From NCBI GenBank assembly GCA_963693305.1, contig OY855907.1, positions 35,502,301 to 35,566,300 on the forward strand: a stretch of DNA of 64,000 bases, read 5' to 3'. Positions 10,698-24,100 of this stretch are shown in pieces. The notes under the pieces are model-generated. The model saw nothing but the letters and a program-made list of their open reading frames with translations. It ran no database searches and was not told where the DNA came from. Both the position numbers and the translations under genes were made by a program. Position 1 is the first letter of the stretch. Each line of letters begins with the position of its first letter. Source of the DNA: Meandrina meandrites (Eukaryota; Cnidaria; Anthozoa; Scleractinia; Meandrinidae).

Positions 10698-13600
10698 ATG
10701 GCGTTCTCTGAAAAGCAAATGATCCCTTTGGAGACCAAGAGTATCCCTCAAGATTATGATAGCATTGCAGAGCAATATTCCGCCAATGTGGTGGATGTTA
10801 AATTTCCTTCAAGACCCCGACGGAAAGTTGTGATCATCGCTGGTATTATAGCGGTTCTCATAGTTGTTATCGTTGCATCATCGTTGATTGGAAAATACGT
10901 TCCAGATTACCTTAACAACGAAGACAGCAAATGTAAGTAGTGCGGCGATGTTCATAGGGCGTGCCATACACAGGTGATAGGCTTCTGCCATGCAGTGGTA
11001 TCCTTATGGTCAAATGACAAACTATATTTCTTGTGCTTTCTGTGAAAAATACAGAAAACCAAATGAAACCGTAATGCGTTTTCCTTGTACAAGTGCCGCT
11101 GAGGAATTCAGACTGAGAAAAAGCTTACAATTAAGCTGGAGACTGAAACAAATCATATGCATTGTTTTATGTTGCCAATTCTTAGTTAGTATCAGAATAT
11201 AAATCACAATAAAATAAAACTTGATGTTTACTGTTTCCGTCATTTTGTAGCTGCAAAAGGTTCGAAAGATAAAGGAATTGGGAAGCCAGAAGGAAGCTTC
11301 CCCTCAACCTTGACAGGTAAGAATTTGTCAGCATTGCATGATCAAACACGTTGTTCCGATTTGCGATTGTATCGGGTCATGAAGAACGAGCTTTTTCAAA
11401 TAGCTCAGAAGACGCAGGGGTAGGGACTCTTATCTCTTGTTTGAGGTTTTGCGGGAGCGATGGAGTCCCGACTAGCGACCACTAATGAGTCGACGAGAGA
11501 CGACAACTTGGCCTCCACTCTCCCCAGTTCCCCAACTCTCCACCCCGCGCTCGCGCGAGAACCAACGCGAAACCATGGTGATCTATCTGACAACAACCGG
11601 TATGTTGTACGACTTTAGGTAGAGAAATCGTGTTTTGTACCGCCTAGCGTGTTCCATTTCAAATTTTCAAAGCTTTTGGTACTTCTGCTTTCTTTTTTTT
11701 TACTTCTTCTTTTATGTACTTGTTCTTCTACCTGGTTCCGCATTCCTGTCAATTTTACATTCACTGTGCATGTAGAGTACCCAATATAAGAAGAAGGGGG
11801 GAGGGGTGGATTGAGTTGGGAAAAGGAGAAGGAACGCAGAAAAGCTTGTTCTTACAATAATAATTAAATACTACCTTTAGGTTTGTCGCTGGCAGGCCCC
11901 AGTTTACTTTGTTGTTTGGACGGATGGAAAAAAATGATTTCTAACATGTTAGAGTAAATCGCTGTATGATCGACTAACTAAGGTCTGAGAAATGTTCAAC
12001 ACTGAGATTGAGCAAGTCGCGTACTATCACTGTAAGAAATCAATACTGTGGACTGCACCGTCCTTATATATTTTTTCCACTTATTACTTTCTCTCAACTG
12101 GAGAACAAGGTCATAAAGGAGATTCTGCACGTATTAAAGGAAATAAGAAGTGAAACTAAACTGTAATACCGTTTTAGAAAATCCCATCTCATAATATCAG
12201 CCGCATGCGAACTGTGTCAGATGTATATAATGGCAATCCGGCAGTAAATGCATGTTTTCAGGAGGGAAACGCAGGGAAACGGGGAGAAATGAGATTAAGA
12301 AATAGGACTTGCCTGCTTTCGCTTGCTTGTTTTACTTCCTCGTTTAACTACGCGCTGTTGCTTCCAAAATAAGATATGGCAGGTCGCGAAGGGTTAAAGC
12401 AAAGTAGTGTAAACAAAGCACATTTGGTGTTTGTCCAAGAAACTTAGCTCGTCTAAAATTAGACGTGCTCCGAGTCGATAGTTTTTATTTTCATTTGTTT
12501 CGATGAAAGGCTTTTGATTCCGGCTGGCTTTGAATGACCGGCCACAGTAGTGTGGCTATTATCGTTGAGCAAGACACGAAGGAGTTCTTTCCGTCACTGA
12601 GCCAAAGAGAACGATTCAAGGCACTCCGTCTCGCACGTCGAACACGCAGTTATTAGTGAATCGTGTTCAACTCATGGCGTGCTCGCGAAAATGATAATGT
12701 ACGCGAGTGACCGAACATAGGTTATGGTTCAAACCCAACCACTCTTTTTTCCAAGATCCTCAAAAAACTATACATCATATCTTGTTTGAGAGTTCTTATT
12801 CAACGAGGAGCCGTAAAGGGGTCTCTCGCGACTCGATCGTGATTATCAAAGAAATATTATCGGTGCACTGTGAATGACAGGCTTGTCATGCTTGACGTGA
12901 CTCGTGAAAGAAAAAATATCGATAACTGTAAAACTTGACTAGACCTCTGTCAATTTGCGTGATGGCTAATCAGTCACTGATTATCAAGTACATAAGTACA
13001 TTATCCTTACGAAAACTTCAAAAGGAAACAGCATATCAAGGCTTTGTGGCCTCTGTAGTAGTAAAAACACCCAACAACATGGAAGCTTAAGTACACAAGC
13101 ATCCGTCGTCTATGACGTTATGTTTTTGTAAAGCGTGAAACCCGAAAATAAATTGCTGTGCTGCAATCTGAACTTTGCGCTTGACCCCTCCCCCAGCTCC
13201 CCTCGGCGAAGCGAGCCATTGTCAGCCATTCCTTTTCCACCCGTTGAACTTCATTTCAACAGAATTAATATTCCTGTCTAAGCGGGCCCCTCTTTCTTTC
13301 TCAAATTCATTTACTTGCCGCCATTTTGATCAAGGGAGTTGTATATTGGCACCAACTGCCGCAGACAGTCTGTGCGCCAGTGAGCATCACAGTTGCGGGA
13401 GAAAAAAACCATAGCAACCGACCATCGTGCCCCCCCCCCCCCCCCCCCCACAAACACACACACACACACATCCCCATAGCGCCCCTCTTCAAAGTCTCTT
13501 TGGAATGAGGTGATCGCTAAGAAGGGCATAGTAGGTAGCAGTAGCCGGCTTATTACATGATACCATTACAGATAGCTTGAAGGAGGGTATGAGCTATGTA

Positions 13601-15093
13601 ATTATTAAAATGTTATTACATGTTGTAAAAATGTTATTAAAAGATCTTATAATAAAAGAAGGTTTAACAAAGGCTAATGGTAATTTTGTATAGTGGCAGT
13701 TGTTTAATAAAATGTTCTGAAAAAATACTGTTTCAAATATTAAATAGCTGTTTATAATGGCTACAACCAAGCTACAACTTTACCAACATTGCTTTTCCTA
13801 ATCTCTTGTTAGCTGAGATGCCATCACTCGTACAACCGGAAACAACACCTTCTGCAAGACCCACGTCAACGGACCTAGTTCATCAAGGCCAGACACTGTC
13901 ACTTCCGGAAGTAAAGCCTTCAGCAAAAACCACAACAACTGACACAATCGAGCAAGGACAGACATCGTTTCTACCAAAAATGACATCATTGACCACAGCC
14001 ACGAGCAGTATGTGGAGTGTTGAACCAATCATGTCCTCAATGAGCGACACTATCTCAGCCGGCAGTGTGGTTGACGTGGCAGTTATTGCAAACCTTGTGG
14101 CCAACACGGGTGAGACGACCTGCTACGATTTAGGGTTTTTTAATTAATTCGAATTTTTTTGATTGGCTGTTTGAAACAAAGAAATCTTGAGCGGAAGTAA
14201 AAACCGCCATGACTGTCCCACAGAGTCTTCAGAAACATCACGACTGCATACATGAAGACCGGAAGTCCTAGAATCTGGGACTGGAAATCTTGTGTCCTCA
14301 TAGCCCTTCGTTTCTCGTGCCAAGGCCCCGCCGGCTAAGAGAAGCGAAAAGGGCTATGGGGACGAGAATTATTAAAAGTTCACTAGGCCACGCTGCTTCC
14401 TTAAAAAAAAAAAAACAACAAAAACGTAACAAACAACAACAACAAAAAGAAGCAAAGAAACTCTACCCGGAGGGGAGGAGGGACTCCCATACGAAAGGGA
14501 CTATAATCATAGTTGTTCTATTAACATATCACAGAATCCAAGTGGTCTCGATGGAGTTCATGGAGTGACTGCACCAAAACATGTGGAACTGGAACCCGAC
14601 AGCGAACCAGAACGTGTGTTGCCACAAATCAGAGAGCAGTTTTCGCTCCAGTCTCTTGTGCTGGAAAAGCCAAGCAGATCAAATCATGCGCAGAGTGGAG
14701 CTGTCCAGGTAGATATGTTTCTTAGAGCTTTCAGTTATATTTATTTTGTGACTATATTTACAATTAATTTATAATAATAATAAAAATAAAAATAATTATC
14801 AGAATAAAATAATGTCACGTCAAAGGTTTATATGCGTTTTTATTATTCAACAAGCTCGTGCGATGCCCGTATATGGTCTGGACGTCCTCGTTATCCGTTA
14901 TCGGTACATAACAGATATCCTGCGTTATTAAAAACTAGCAATGGTATATTGCAATTCCTGAGATTTGATTGGCTAACAGGCAATGGTATATGAGCTCATA
15001 TACCATTCACCACAAATTTCATAGCCGATGCGCGTCAACAAAAACAGCTGGGGAGCTCAAATATTGCAATTCTTTTGGGCGTTTTTAATAAAA

Positions 15094-15128
<35 letters not shown>

Positions 15129-18100
15129 GTAGATAGCCAACTCGGCAAGCTCCCGCGATGCCCATATATGGTCAGAAAGCCATTGTTATCCGTCATCCGC
15201 ACAAAACGGATATCCTGCGATATACGTAGGTTGCCAAGATTCGTCCAAAATCTTGCAAGGCGCTGCACAACCACAGTTTTTCTCGCTACAAAAATTTTTT
15301 CGTTAACAATTTGTTGAATAATAAAACAATTATCCTGCTCAATCTGGCGGAATATCGTCTGATTTTAGCCAACTCGGCCTACGGCCTCGTCGGCTAAGTG
15401 TCAGGCGATATTTCGCGCGATTTCGCAGGATAATTGTTAAATATACGTAGGTTGAAACAATTCGTCCTAAGTATTGCAAAGCGCTGCATAACCACAGTAT
15501 TATTAGCTGTAAAATCCTTTTCGTTGGCAATTTGTTGAATAATAAAACAGTTATCCTGCTCAATCTTGCGGAAGATTGTGTGATTTTAGCCAACTCGGCC
15601 TACGGCCTTGTCGGCTAAATATCAGGCGATTTCGCAGGATAATTGTTAAATACAGGAGACGATTTAAACCCCTACCCCTCCCCGCCCCAGTACGGGGCTG
15701 GTATTTGATATAGGTCTCATTTCCTTAAAATGGCTGTGGCCGGGTACGGTCCACCTTCTAAAGTCGTCAAATGTTCCCTCCATCTGGGACTTCCCTTTTA
15801 GCAATCCGATCATAATAACACCGAGCAAAAGAAAAATAAAGAGGTTCATCTTGAATTGTGATTGCACTTTACTTTTGTGTTTTGCTTTACCCTTGAAAAG
15901 TAGGTGATTTATATCATTCTATCGCAAATTCTTGGCATCTTCAAAGACAAACTCCACGCAAACCTTTCTACTCCTTGAGATAAATAAGCGTCGACTTCAC
16001 AACAGCAGGCTCACGACAAATTCTTTTCCCTTAACACGTACCTATGGTACTGACAAATATTAAAATTCTCAATCCCCTATACCCCCGTCGGTAAGCTCAT
16101 CCATGAATCTATGATTTGGGGTGTGCTGTAAATGTTTGGGTGATTTATGGTTATGTTTGGGAGGAAGGGATTTCTCAAAGGATTAGTAAGCTTTAGAGAA
16201 ATAAGAAATATTGAAGATTTTTATGAGGTCTTTAAATTTGAATTTGAAGTTAAAAATCAGTAGAATGGACACCAAAGCACTGCCCTGACAACCTGGGGAG
16301 CTCTTGCGTGGGGCCAGCTGTCTGTTAGTGTTACAAAATATTTTTTCTTTTAATTTATCCCTGAGTTATGTACGTAGTTCGCATGATCCGAAGCTGTAAA
16401 GGGATTTTACAGCTAGGTCACTTAAACAGAACCCATCAAAGTACTACCAGAGTCTTTGGTGGTTTACAATACGTCTGACTTAAAAATATCGGCAAACAAA
16501 TGAATGTATCCAGGATTGCCGAACAGAGAAAGTAGGCCGGGTAACCAGTTTATTCAACGTTCTGTTGATGTTTCTTTTTAGATTGTTCTAAAAACTGTAC
16601 TATTGGAACACTGAATGAGGCTTGCGATGCCTGTACATGTGCTCATCACGTGCTGACTGGCAGAATTTTGACAGAAGATAACGTACCACTATCAGAAGCA
16701 AATATATCATTCGCCGAGACACCTTATAATACTCTGGCGCAGACGAATGTCAGCGGCTATTTTTCGACTCTCGGAGTCTGCGCAAATGATCAGCAAGAGT
16801 TTCTAATAGCAAAAGGCGGGTTTGTTCCCGTGAAACTAAAGAGTAATGTGTCCACTGCAACGACGGCTACGATTACTGCGAAAATGGAAATTGCAGGTAA
16901 GGACTTCATATTTCGACTTCCCAGTCAGACGACTACTCGAAATGGGTTACTCTAATAATAAATTTAGAAGAATGGGTGGCGACTTTTGTCGTAAACGAAC
17001 CGATTGCGCATGCGTTAAAGAATGACGAACAATAGTTCCACTACAAAATGTGTAAACCCAACGAAGTTGCTTAAGATTCGGACGTCTCGGGAAACTCTGT
17101 GATTTTTTTATTTGTTGCGTGATAATCAGTCTTCAATTGTTACGATTTGAGGTCACAAAAGAAATTTTCAAGTCAATTTTTCGAGTAAAAGTAATAATTG
17201 TGATTCTTATCGCCAAGGATGGGATCTGTAAAGTGTATACAGTATAGTGGAGTCGATTCTTCAGTTTGCAAACTCAGGTAAAAGAGACATTTATTTGCTT
17301 TCACTTGTTTACAAAATTTATTACAGAGCTGTTTTCTAGATGCAGCGTTGGTGTCATTGGTCTTTTTGCGAAAAAAGATACCAGTACCATTGCTTTCAAT
17401 TTACATTTTTGACTGGTCAATTTTTCTTCTATTGGCAAGTGGCCCGTTTTGAGCAGCCGCACCGTAAAACAACGCCATTGTTTTTCCACATATTTTTATG
17501 GATTACAACAATTTAGTAGTAGGGGTTGACACATTATGCCAGCCTCATAATTTGTATTGGTAATCAAATGGTGACGAGTGAAATTAGGAAAAAAATTCAC
17601 GCGCCTTTTGTCAAAATTCTAATAATTTCCCGAGCCTTCAGGCAACTTATTTTCTGCATAACGTGATCATCAAATGCTAATAATATTACTTTTTGTCATG
17701 GAATGTCAAAGAAAAGTTCCCCATATTCCATGCTGAGGACCAATTTTGAAATATGTTATTAAGGCATACAGTGCTCTAAGATTGGCAATTTCTTTATGCT
17801 CAAAAAATTGGCTTAAGCAGTAGAATAACGCAGAACAGGCATTTCCTTGAAATTGGGTCATTTCAAAAGACACTGTATGCATAAAAAAAGGTAATGCAGT
17901 TGCAAGTCAGTTTATGGACAAATTAAATTAATTGTTACAGTTTTTTATTGAATAATTAAAATTGTACTGATAATTTTAATATTCAGAACATCATAATTAA
18001 TTTTACTTCTAGTGAAGGAAATTGTTTCACAAATATGTAATGATAATTAAAAATAAAAGAATTATATGTTAAGAGGCCTCTATGTTAATTATACTTTATT

Positions 18101-21100
18101 ATTGTGTACCTCCAGAAAATATCCATATCCACCCAAGGATGGCCATTTGAAATAAAAGAGCATGGCTATCCAAACACCCAATAATATAATGTTATATTAA
18201 AGGAAAGTATGTACCAGACATGAAGAGTACAAGAGGTGGGAGGGTGACCAAATAAAAAACCATCTTGGAGAAAATTATGGTTTAATTTCCAATAACCACA
18301 CATTTCAAAAAAGTTGTGGTTGTTTGATATAACTTTAGGGACATTTAAAATCAGTGTTACATGTGAATGCGTCAAACTCTGGTAGAAAAAAAAAACAACG
18401 AAAAATTATCCAAAATATTTCTGATAAAATTGATATGCTTTATCATTCCTAAGGACGCTTAAAAAAAAACATAATTTCTGTTTCTTATTCAATTTATTGT
18501 TTTCGAGTTCATTGGGCACAGAAAAAATCGAAACCGCTAAGTGATTAATCCCCGCATGCACAGTTGTGAATTTTCATTATGGTGAACAAAACGTACTTCG
18601 AATTCATATACGCTTTCACCGAAGGAATGTTTATTACTCAGATCAATTCTCACGCCACCGGACTGTTAAATATACGAACTTTTCTACCCTCTAATGCGTT
18701 CTTAAAACCAGGAATGTTTATGTATTAGTTTATGTTTATGTACTAGCGGCTTTTGCATTAGTCTATCGCTCAGTTCCACAAACTGTTATACTCTCTCCTC
18801 CGTTCTTAGAACGAGGAATGTTTATGGATTACCACTTTTTGCATTAGTTTATCGGTTGGTTCGACAAAACTGTTAACCGGCCTTTTGTGTTTTTAGATCG
18901 AGGAATGTTTAAGCTTTTGTATTAGTCGTTTTTCGCCGGCGTTTATCGGTCGCTTCGACAAACTGTTCTACTCCCTTTTGTGTTTTTAGAACGAGGAATA
19001 TACATTTGTTAGTCGTCATTCTTAGAACGAGGAATGTTTATGGATTACCACTTTTTGCATTAATTTATCGGTTGGTGACGACAAACTGTTCTACTCCCTT
19101 TTGTGTTTTTAGAACGAGGAATATACATTTGTTAGTCGTCATTCACGTGTATCCGCCGTTTGTCGTCGTTCACGTGTATCCGCCGTTAGTCGTCATTCAC
19201 GTGTATCGACAACTACACTTGTCGGATCGGTAGTAAACTTTTCCATTTGACAAATCGAACGAATCGGTCGATTCGACAATCTTCCAGCGGGGTAGCTTTC
19301 TCACTAATGAGATGCATGCCGGATCATTTTTCCGATTGACAAATCGAACGAATCGATCGAATCGACAGCACATTGTCCAGCTTATCGCTAATGAAATGCA
19401 ATTGTCCGATCGACAACAAATAGAATGTTATTTTTTCGGATGGACTCTATGCGACAGTATTGGACATTGGACATGAGTGTTTATGTTATCGCTAAAAGAT
19501 TATAAGTCGACCAAACAAACTGGCCAAGGTGAAATTCAAGCGAAAATGTGCAAAGTTTAAGCTTTAAGATGATCTTTTAAAATCATGTACGCCATCTTGG
19601 CACTGAGACATGGGAAACGTTGCCATGGCAATTTTGTAATTTCACGTGTGAAATTATAAATTAGCGCTAAAATTTCGCGCCAAAATTAAGGAGTAATTTG
19701 TCACTCATGATAGTGCGAGCATAATACTATAGGTGGAGCATCGAGCATAATGTCGGCATAATAGTGCTATTTTTCCAGCATAATAGTGCCAGTTTGCGAC
19801 ATAACAGTCACTATTGTCTATTTATTAAGTTAAAACTACAAAATTTCAAGCTATTTTTATATTTCACGTGAATCCCGTTACAATCGAGCACTGCAGGCTT
19901 GTACCCAGTGCATCCTAAAGTGGGTTTTGCTTTTAAGGCCTGGTTACTCTCATTATGCCAGGCCCCTAAGGCCATCCTGGCTTTTATGTTCGCGCCTCAC
20001 GGGGGTCCGTAAAAAATTTTTACGGCATAATTACGAGCATAATAGCAACAATCGAGCATAATTTGGAGCATAATAGTTCGTTTTGAGGGCAATGCCAAAA
20101 AGCATAATGCTCGATTTTAGGAGTATAATGTGTCAACCCCTATTTAGTAGTAGTAAACCTGTCTGTTCTTCTGTCTGTCTGTCTGTCTGTCTGTCTTTCG
20201 CTAGCTTCTTTCTCTACCTTTCGTCTTTGTCCAACTTTTTTTCAGCCATGTTTTTACATCTAAGGCCTCTGATAATTGTGTTTATGTTTTATTGCAGTTG
20301 CTCCATTTGTAACAGTCCATCCAAAAAGTAAGATACGGATGTCTGGCCAAAGCGTTACATTTTGTTGCGATGGAGAAGGAAATCCCCCACCAGAAATAGA
20401 ATGGTAAGTTGTCTTATCACTTTTAAAATGTAAGATGCATCAATAAAAGCATGACGTATCGTGGCGCGCGGTTATCTGGCGCTCCCGTTGAAAGTTGTCG
20501 AGTCTCGAGAACTCATATACATACAATTGCTTTTATAACAAAAACATGATATCATCTCTAAGTAAGAAAGAAAACTGACTGCTTTTCCCAGAAAACAATC
20601 TAAACATGGTAATAGCTAGACGGCGTGAGCTGTCTGAGCTTTTTATTGCACGATTATACACAAGAACAAGAACAAGAATTTTCAAACTCATTAATAATTC
20701 ATCTAGTTATAACAAAGGAAATCTTAACCGTGAAGGCAGTTTGGAAATCTGATCTTAATTAGCATAGATTTTTATGATTTTATTTCTCCATTTTCTCCGT
20801 AGTTTTAGTTTCGATTGAGAAGATATATCAAACACTCATGAGAGTGTATCATCACATTTCCAAACACCTCAAAGTTTGTCAAAAATAGTCCGCTGCGCGT
20901 CGTATTTTCAACTCTCTTCTCGGTGTTTGGAAATGTGATGAAACACGCTCTCTCGTGTTTGATATATTACGTCAAAGTCGTGTACATACTAAAAAATGAC
21001 AACGTGTATCGTTTACTCTACTGCCTAACTGACTGAAACGTATTTCTAAACAGGGGAAAAAACTGCCAGAAAAAAGTCTAAACACGATTTTGCACAATAA

Positions 21101-24100
21101 AGAAATATCGCACTAAAAATATCAGATCATGTAGAGGCTGTTTCAGGTTACAATTCAAGTGTACTCGTTTGCTTAGAAACTGGGATTTTGAAACTGGTTA
21201 TTTTCAAGCCTAGTATTGTTCACATTGGCCCTGAAAAGCCCAATCCGCGGAGTGGTTACAATAAGTATATTATTCGTTATTGAACCACGTATTTTAATGC
21301 GAGACGCGGCGCGTTATACTTCAGTTCGACCGGTGATGAGTCCTGGGCGGGGCCATTGTGGTGTGCTTTCGGGAAAGACTGGAGATACTTACTGTTCACA
21401 TTGCCTCTGCACACAACAGTATAAATGGGAACAAGTAAAAATTATTGTAACCTGACACTGAATGCTGGAGGGAGGAACTAGAGGTTTACTTTGTTGTTAT
21501 AGCGGACCAGTATCCCATCCAGGACTATTAAAAACAGGAGTTGTAATAGTTGTTGCAATTTCATGCAGATTCGTGTGGTTATCGATTAGCATCGATTTCC
21601 GATAAATCGATAAATTAATCGATATCGATTGGTTACAGATTTCGTCACGTTTCAAAATCTACAAGCTGACAGAAAAGGCGCTTTAATATCACATCCTTGT
21701 ACGCATTTATTGCCAACACATTTTATTTTAATGCTTTGAACGTTAACGGGAGAACAATACTCGCGCGTGTTCTCCCCTCTTCTGTTTACCTCAAAACGGC
21801 AAAGATGATAGCCTTTGACGATACACCTTGTATTCAGTAGAACCTCTTCCCAGACTTCTTGCGTCGACATAATAACACGGAAAGACAAGGACGGGCAAGT
21901 GGCAATTATTCTTTGCGTTGAGAAGACTGGGTCGAATTTGTTTTCCCAAGTTCGTCCCCAGGTCCTCCTAAAATGGCGGCAGATCGGACAAGTACGGGAC
22001 AAGTAGCGTGCGTGACGTCTGTTCGACGTTGCCGTGCCAATCGATAGCAATCGATGAACGGTTTAGTGTGGTTGTCGATTGATCATCGATTGACCGATAC
22101 CAATTAACAAATTTTTATCGATTGATATCGATTGATCGATTGGTTTTCCAATCATTGATTTCCATCGACTAGATACGCCGGAACCTGTTGTGGCAGTAAG
22201 GTCCGAAAAAAATTCTTACGATAAAGAAAACTGGTAACAGTCTACATATAATTGTGTAATTATTTGTAAGTGGGATGACCTAGTTGTAATGTGTTAATTT
22301 CTTCTAGGTTTAAAGAAAATAACATCATTGACAAGGACTTGTATAATTACAACAACGTTCTTGAAATCCCCGACGTGACTGGTCTGAATGGGAGTTTTCG
22401 TTGTCGAGTAATAAACCAGTTTGGTGCAGAATTCTCAACCACAGCTCAGTTGACAGTTTTGGGTAAGCTTTTCTTATCTGTAACGAATTAATTTGAATTA
22501 ATTAATCTGAGTCCAAAACTGGTAAAGATAAATTGGAATAAGAATTCCTAAACGTTTTATAATAATAATGAGAAATGAAACGTCTGATGGACGTCAACGC
22601 CCACAATTCACGGATGGTATGCTTGAAAGAAGAAGATGCGAGAGAGCCTTATAATTTCTCAGGTTACTTGCACATGTTTCGAAAGGACATGTCAGGAATC
22701 ATTATGGCTTGCATTTTAGCTGCGGAAAGTGTTCGTGTTCGTGATTTGTTCGTGAGAGATGCCTGCAGTGGGATTGTAAAAATGTTGAAATTTAGATATC
22801 AGCCCGCAACCTCGCCGCTTGACTTAATCTCTATGCTATGTTTTTTTATTTCTTTTGTTTAGAAAAATCTGTGGACTCATGCTCCTCGACACCAATTTCT
22901 AAGAATGAAACATTACCTGCTGGTTGTGCTGTCAATGGCACAAACGCTACCACAGTAGACGTCGGTGAGTGCGAGCGTGTTAAATGCGTCAACGGAAATT
23001 CCAGTTTCAATTCCTCTTGCACGGATGCTTCCCTATGCTGTGGACCACGTTTGTATGAAAAAGTTTTAGTTCAGTGTGGAGCCCTTTTGTCATTCGATCT
23101 TTCCACAGTCAAAACGTGTGGGTGTGGAAAATGCATCGAAAAAGAAACCGTGATAGAAGGTACTGCAGTCGGTGAAGATAGCAGCGCGGCCAAGTCAGTT
23201 GATGTATTCTTTGCTGGAAAATCAGTTGACACGACCAATGCTGATGGAAGGTTTTCATTCGTCGTCCCAAAAGATACGAGAAGAGCAATAGTGACTTTTA
23301 AAGATCAAACTAACAAAAAATTTGAAGAAGAGGACAAAGTTTTTATTTTGAATAAAGGACAGACAGTGCAGTATAGAGTGACACTACGAGAGAAACCGAA
23401 GCCGATTATTTTCAATGCGTCTGAGCCATTACTTGTTCCATTAGGTGGTGAGTCTGATAGTTTCGCTGACCTTGAGCTACCAGAAAATGCCCTCTTGACT
23501 GAAGATGGTTCTGTTTTTAATGGAAGTGCCAAGGCCAGAGTCAGTGTTACCGATCCCCGAAACCAATCTGACGTTTCGTCCGCTCCCGGAGATTTTAGTG
23601 CCACAAACGAGGATGGCGAAGAGGAAATTCTAGAAACGTTTGGCATGATGAAGCTTGATCTTGAGGATGACAAAGGAAAACCATTATCTATGTCTAAACC
23701 CATGAAAGTGTACTTAGACCCGGAAAAGCTCAATATAAGTTTATCTGAAGGCAATGTCTCAATCAAGCTTTACTGGCTTGACAGGAAAACGGGACGGTGG
23801 AGGGAGGCTGGGGATTTGTTTCCTGAACATGGAAGCAAAAGAAGACGAAGGCGTTCCAATCGGGTCTTTCTTGCAGGAACTGTGACGCCATCCATAGCAA
23901 AACAAACTCTTAATTTAGATACACCATCAAAGAGAATTGGCTTAAGAGTATCTATCTTCAAACGAGACAATAACGCCTTAGTAAGAGTCATTTGCAAAAA
24001 CGACCAAGGCCAATTCAAAGGGTACGTTGAGGAAAATACCGTTGATGGTGTAACCTGCATTGCGATTTGGAAGGATTCAACTTGCTATGTCCAAGCTGAA

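Larger units (their letters stand above)
17520..20142. mobile_element. Non-autonomous hAT-type transposon, 2.62 kb, in intron 5
   Basis: The element begins TAGGGGTTGACACATTAT at 17520 and ends with the exact reverse complement of those 18 bases at 20142. It is flanked by perfect 8-bp duplications TTTAGTAG (17512-17519 and 20143-20150). An 8-bp duplication and a terminus of TAGGG type are hallmarks of the hAT superfamily. There is no transposase frame. The interior holds degenerate tandem repeats (18700-19230), a two-copy repeat (19240-19400) and many AGCATAATAGT-type motifs near the right end, the last plausibly subterminal binding sites as known for hAT elements. Intact ends suggest a fairly recent insertion. 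Confidence 0.85.

Noticed and set aside
13806..14147. Separate 113-codon gene starting inside this stretch
   Set aside because: It is exon 3 of the CILP-like gene read through its donor; splice sites and phase on both sides fit the longer gene.
21652..22050. 132-codon minus-strand frame as a gene
   Set aside because: It lies in an intron between ATCGAT-rich repeats and I recognise no domain. It may be transposon-derived, but is not supportable as a gene.
23305..23766. 153-codon minus-strand frame
   Set aside because: Shadow of the coding exon 8 of the CILP-like gene on the other strand.
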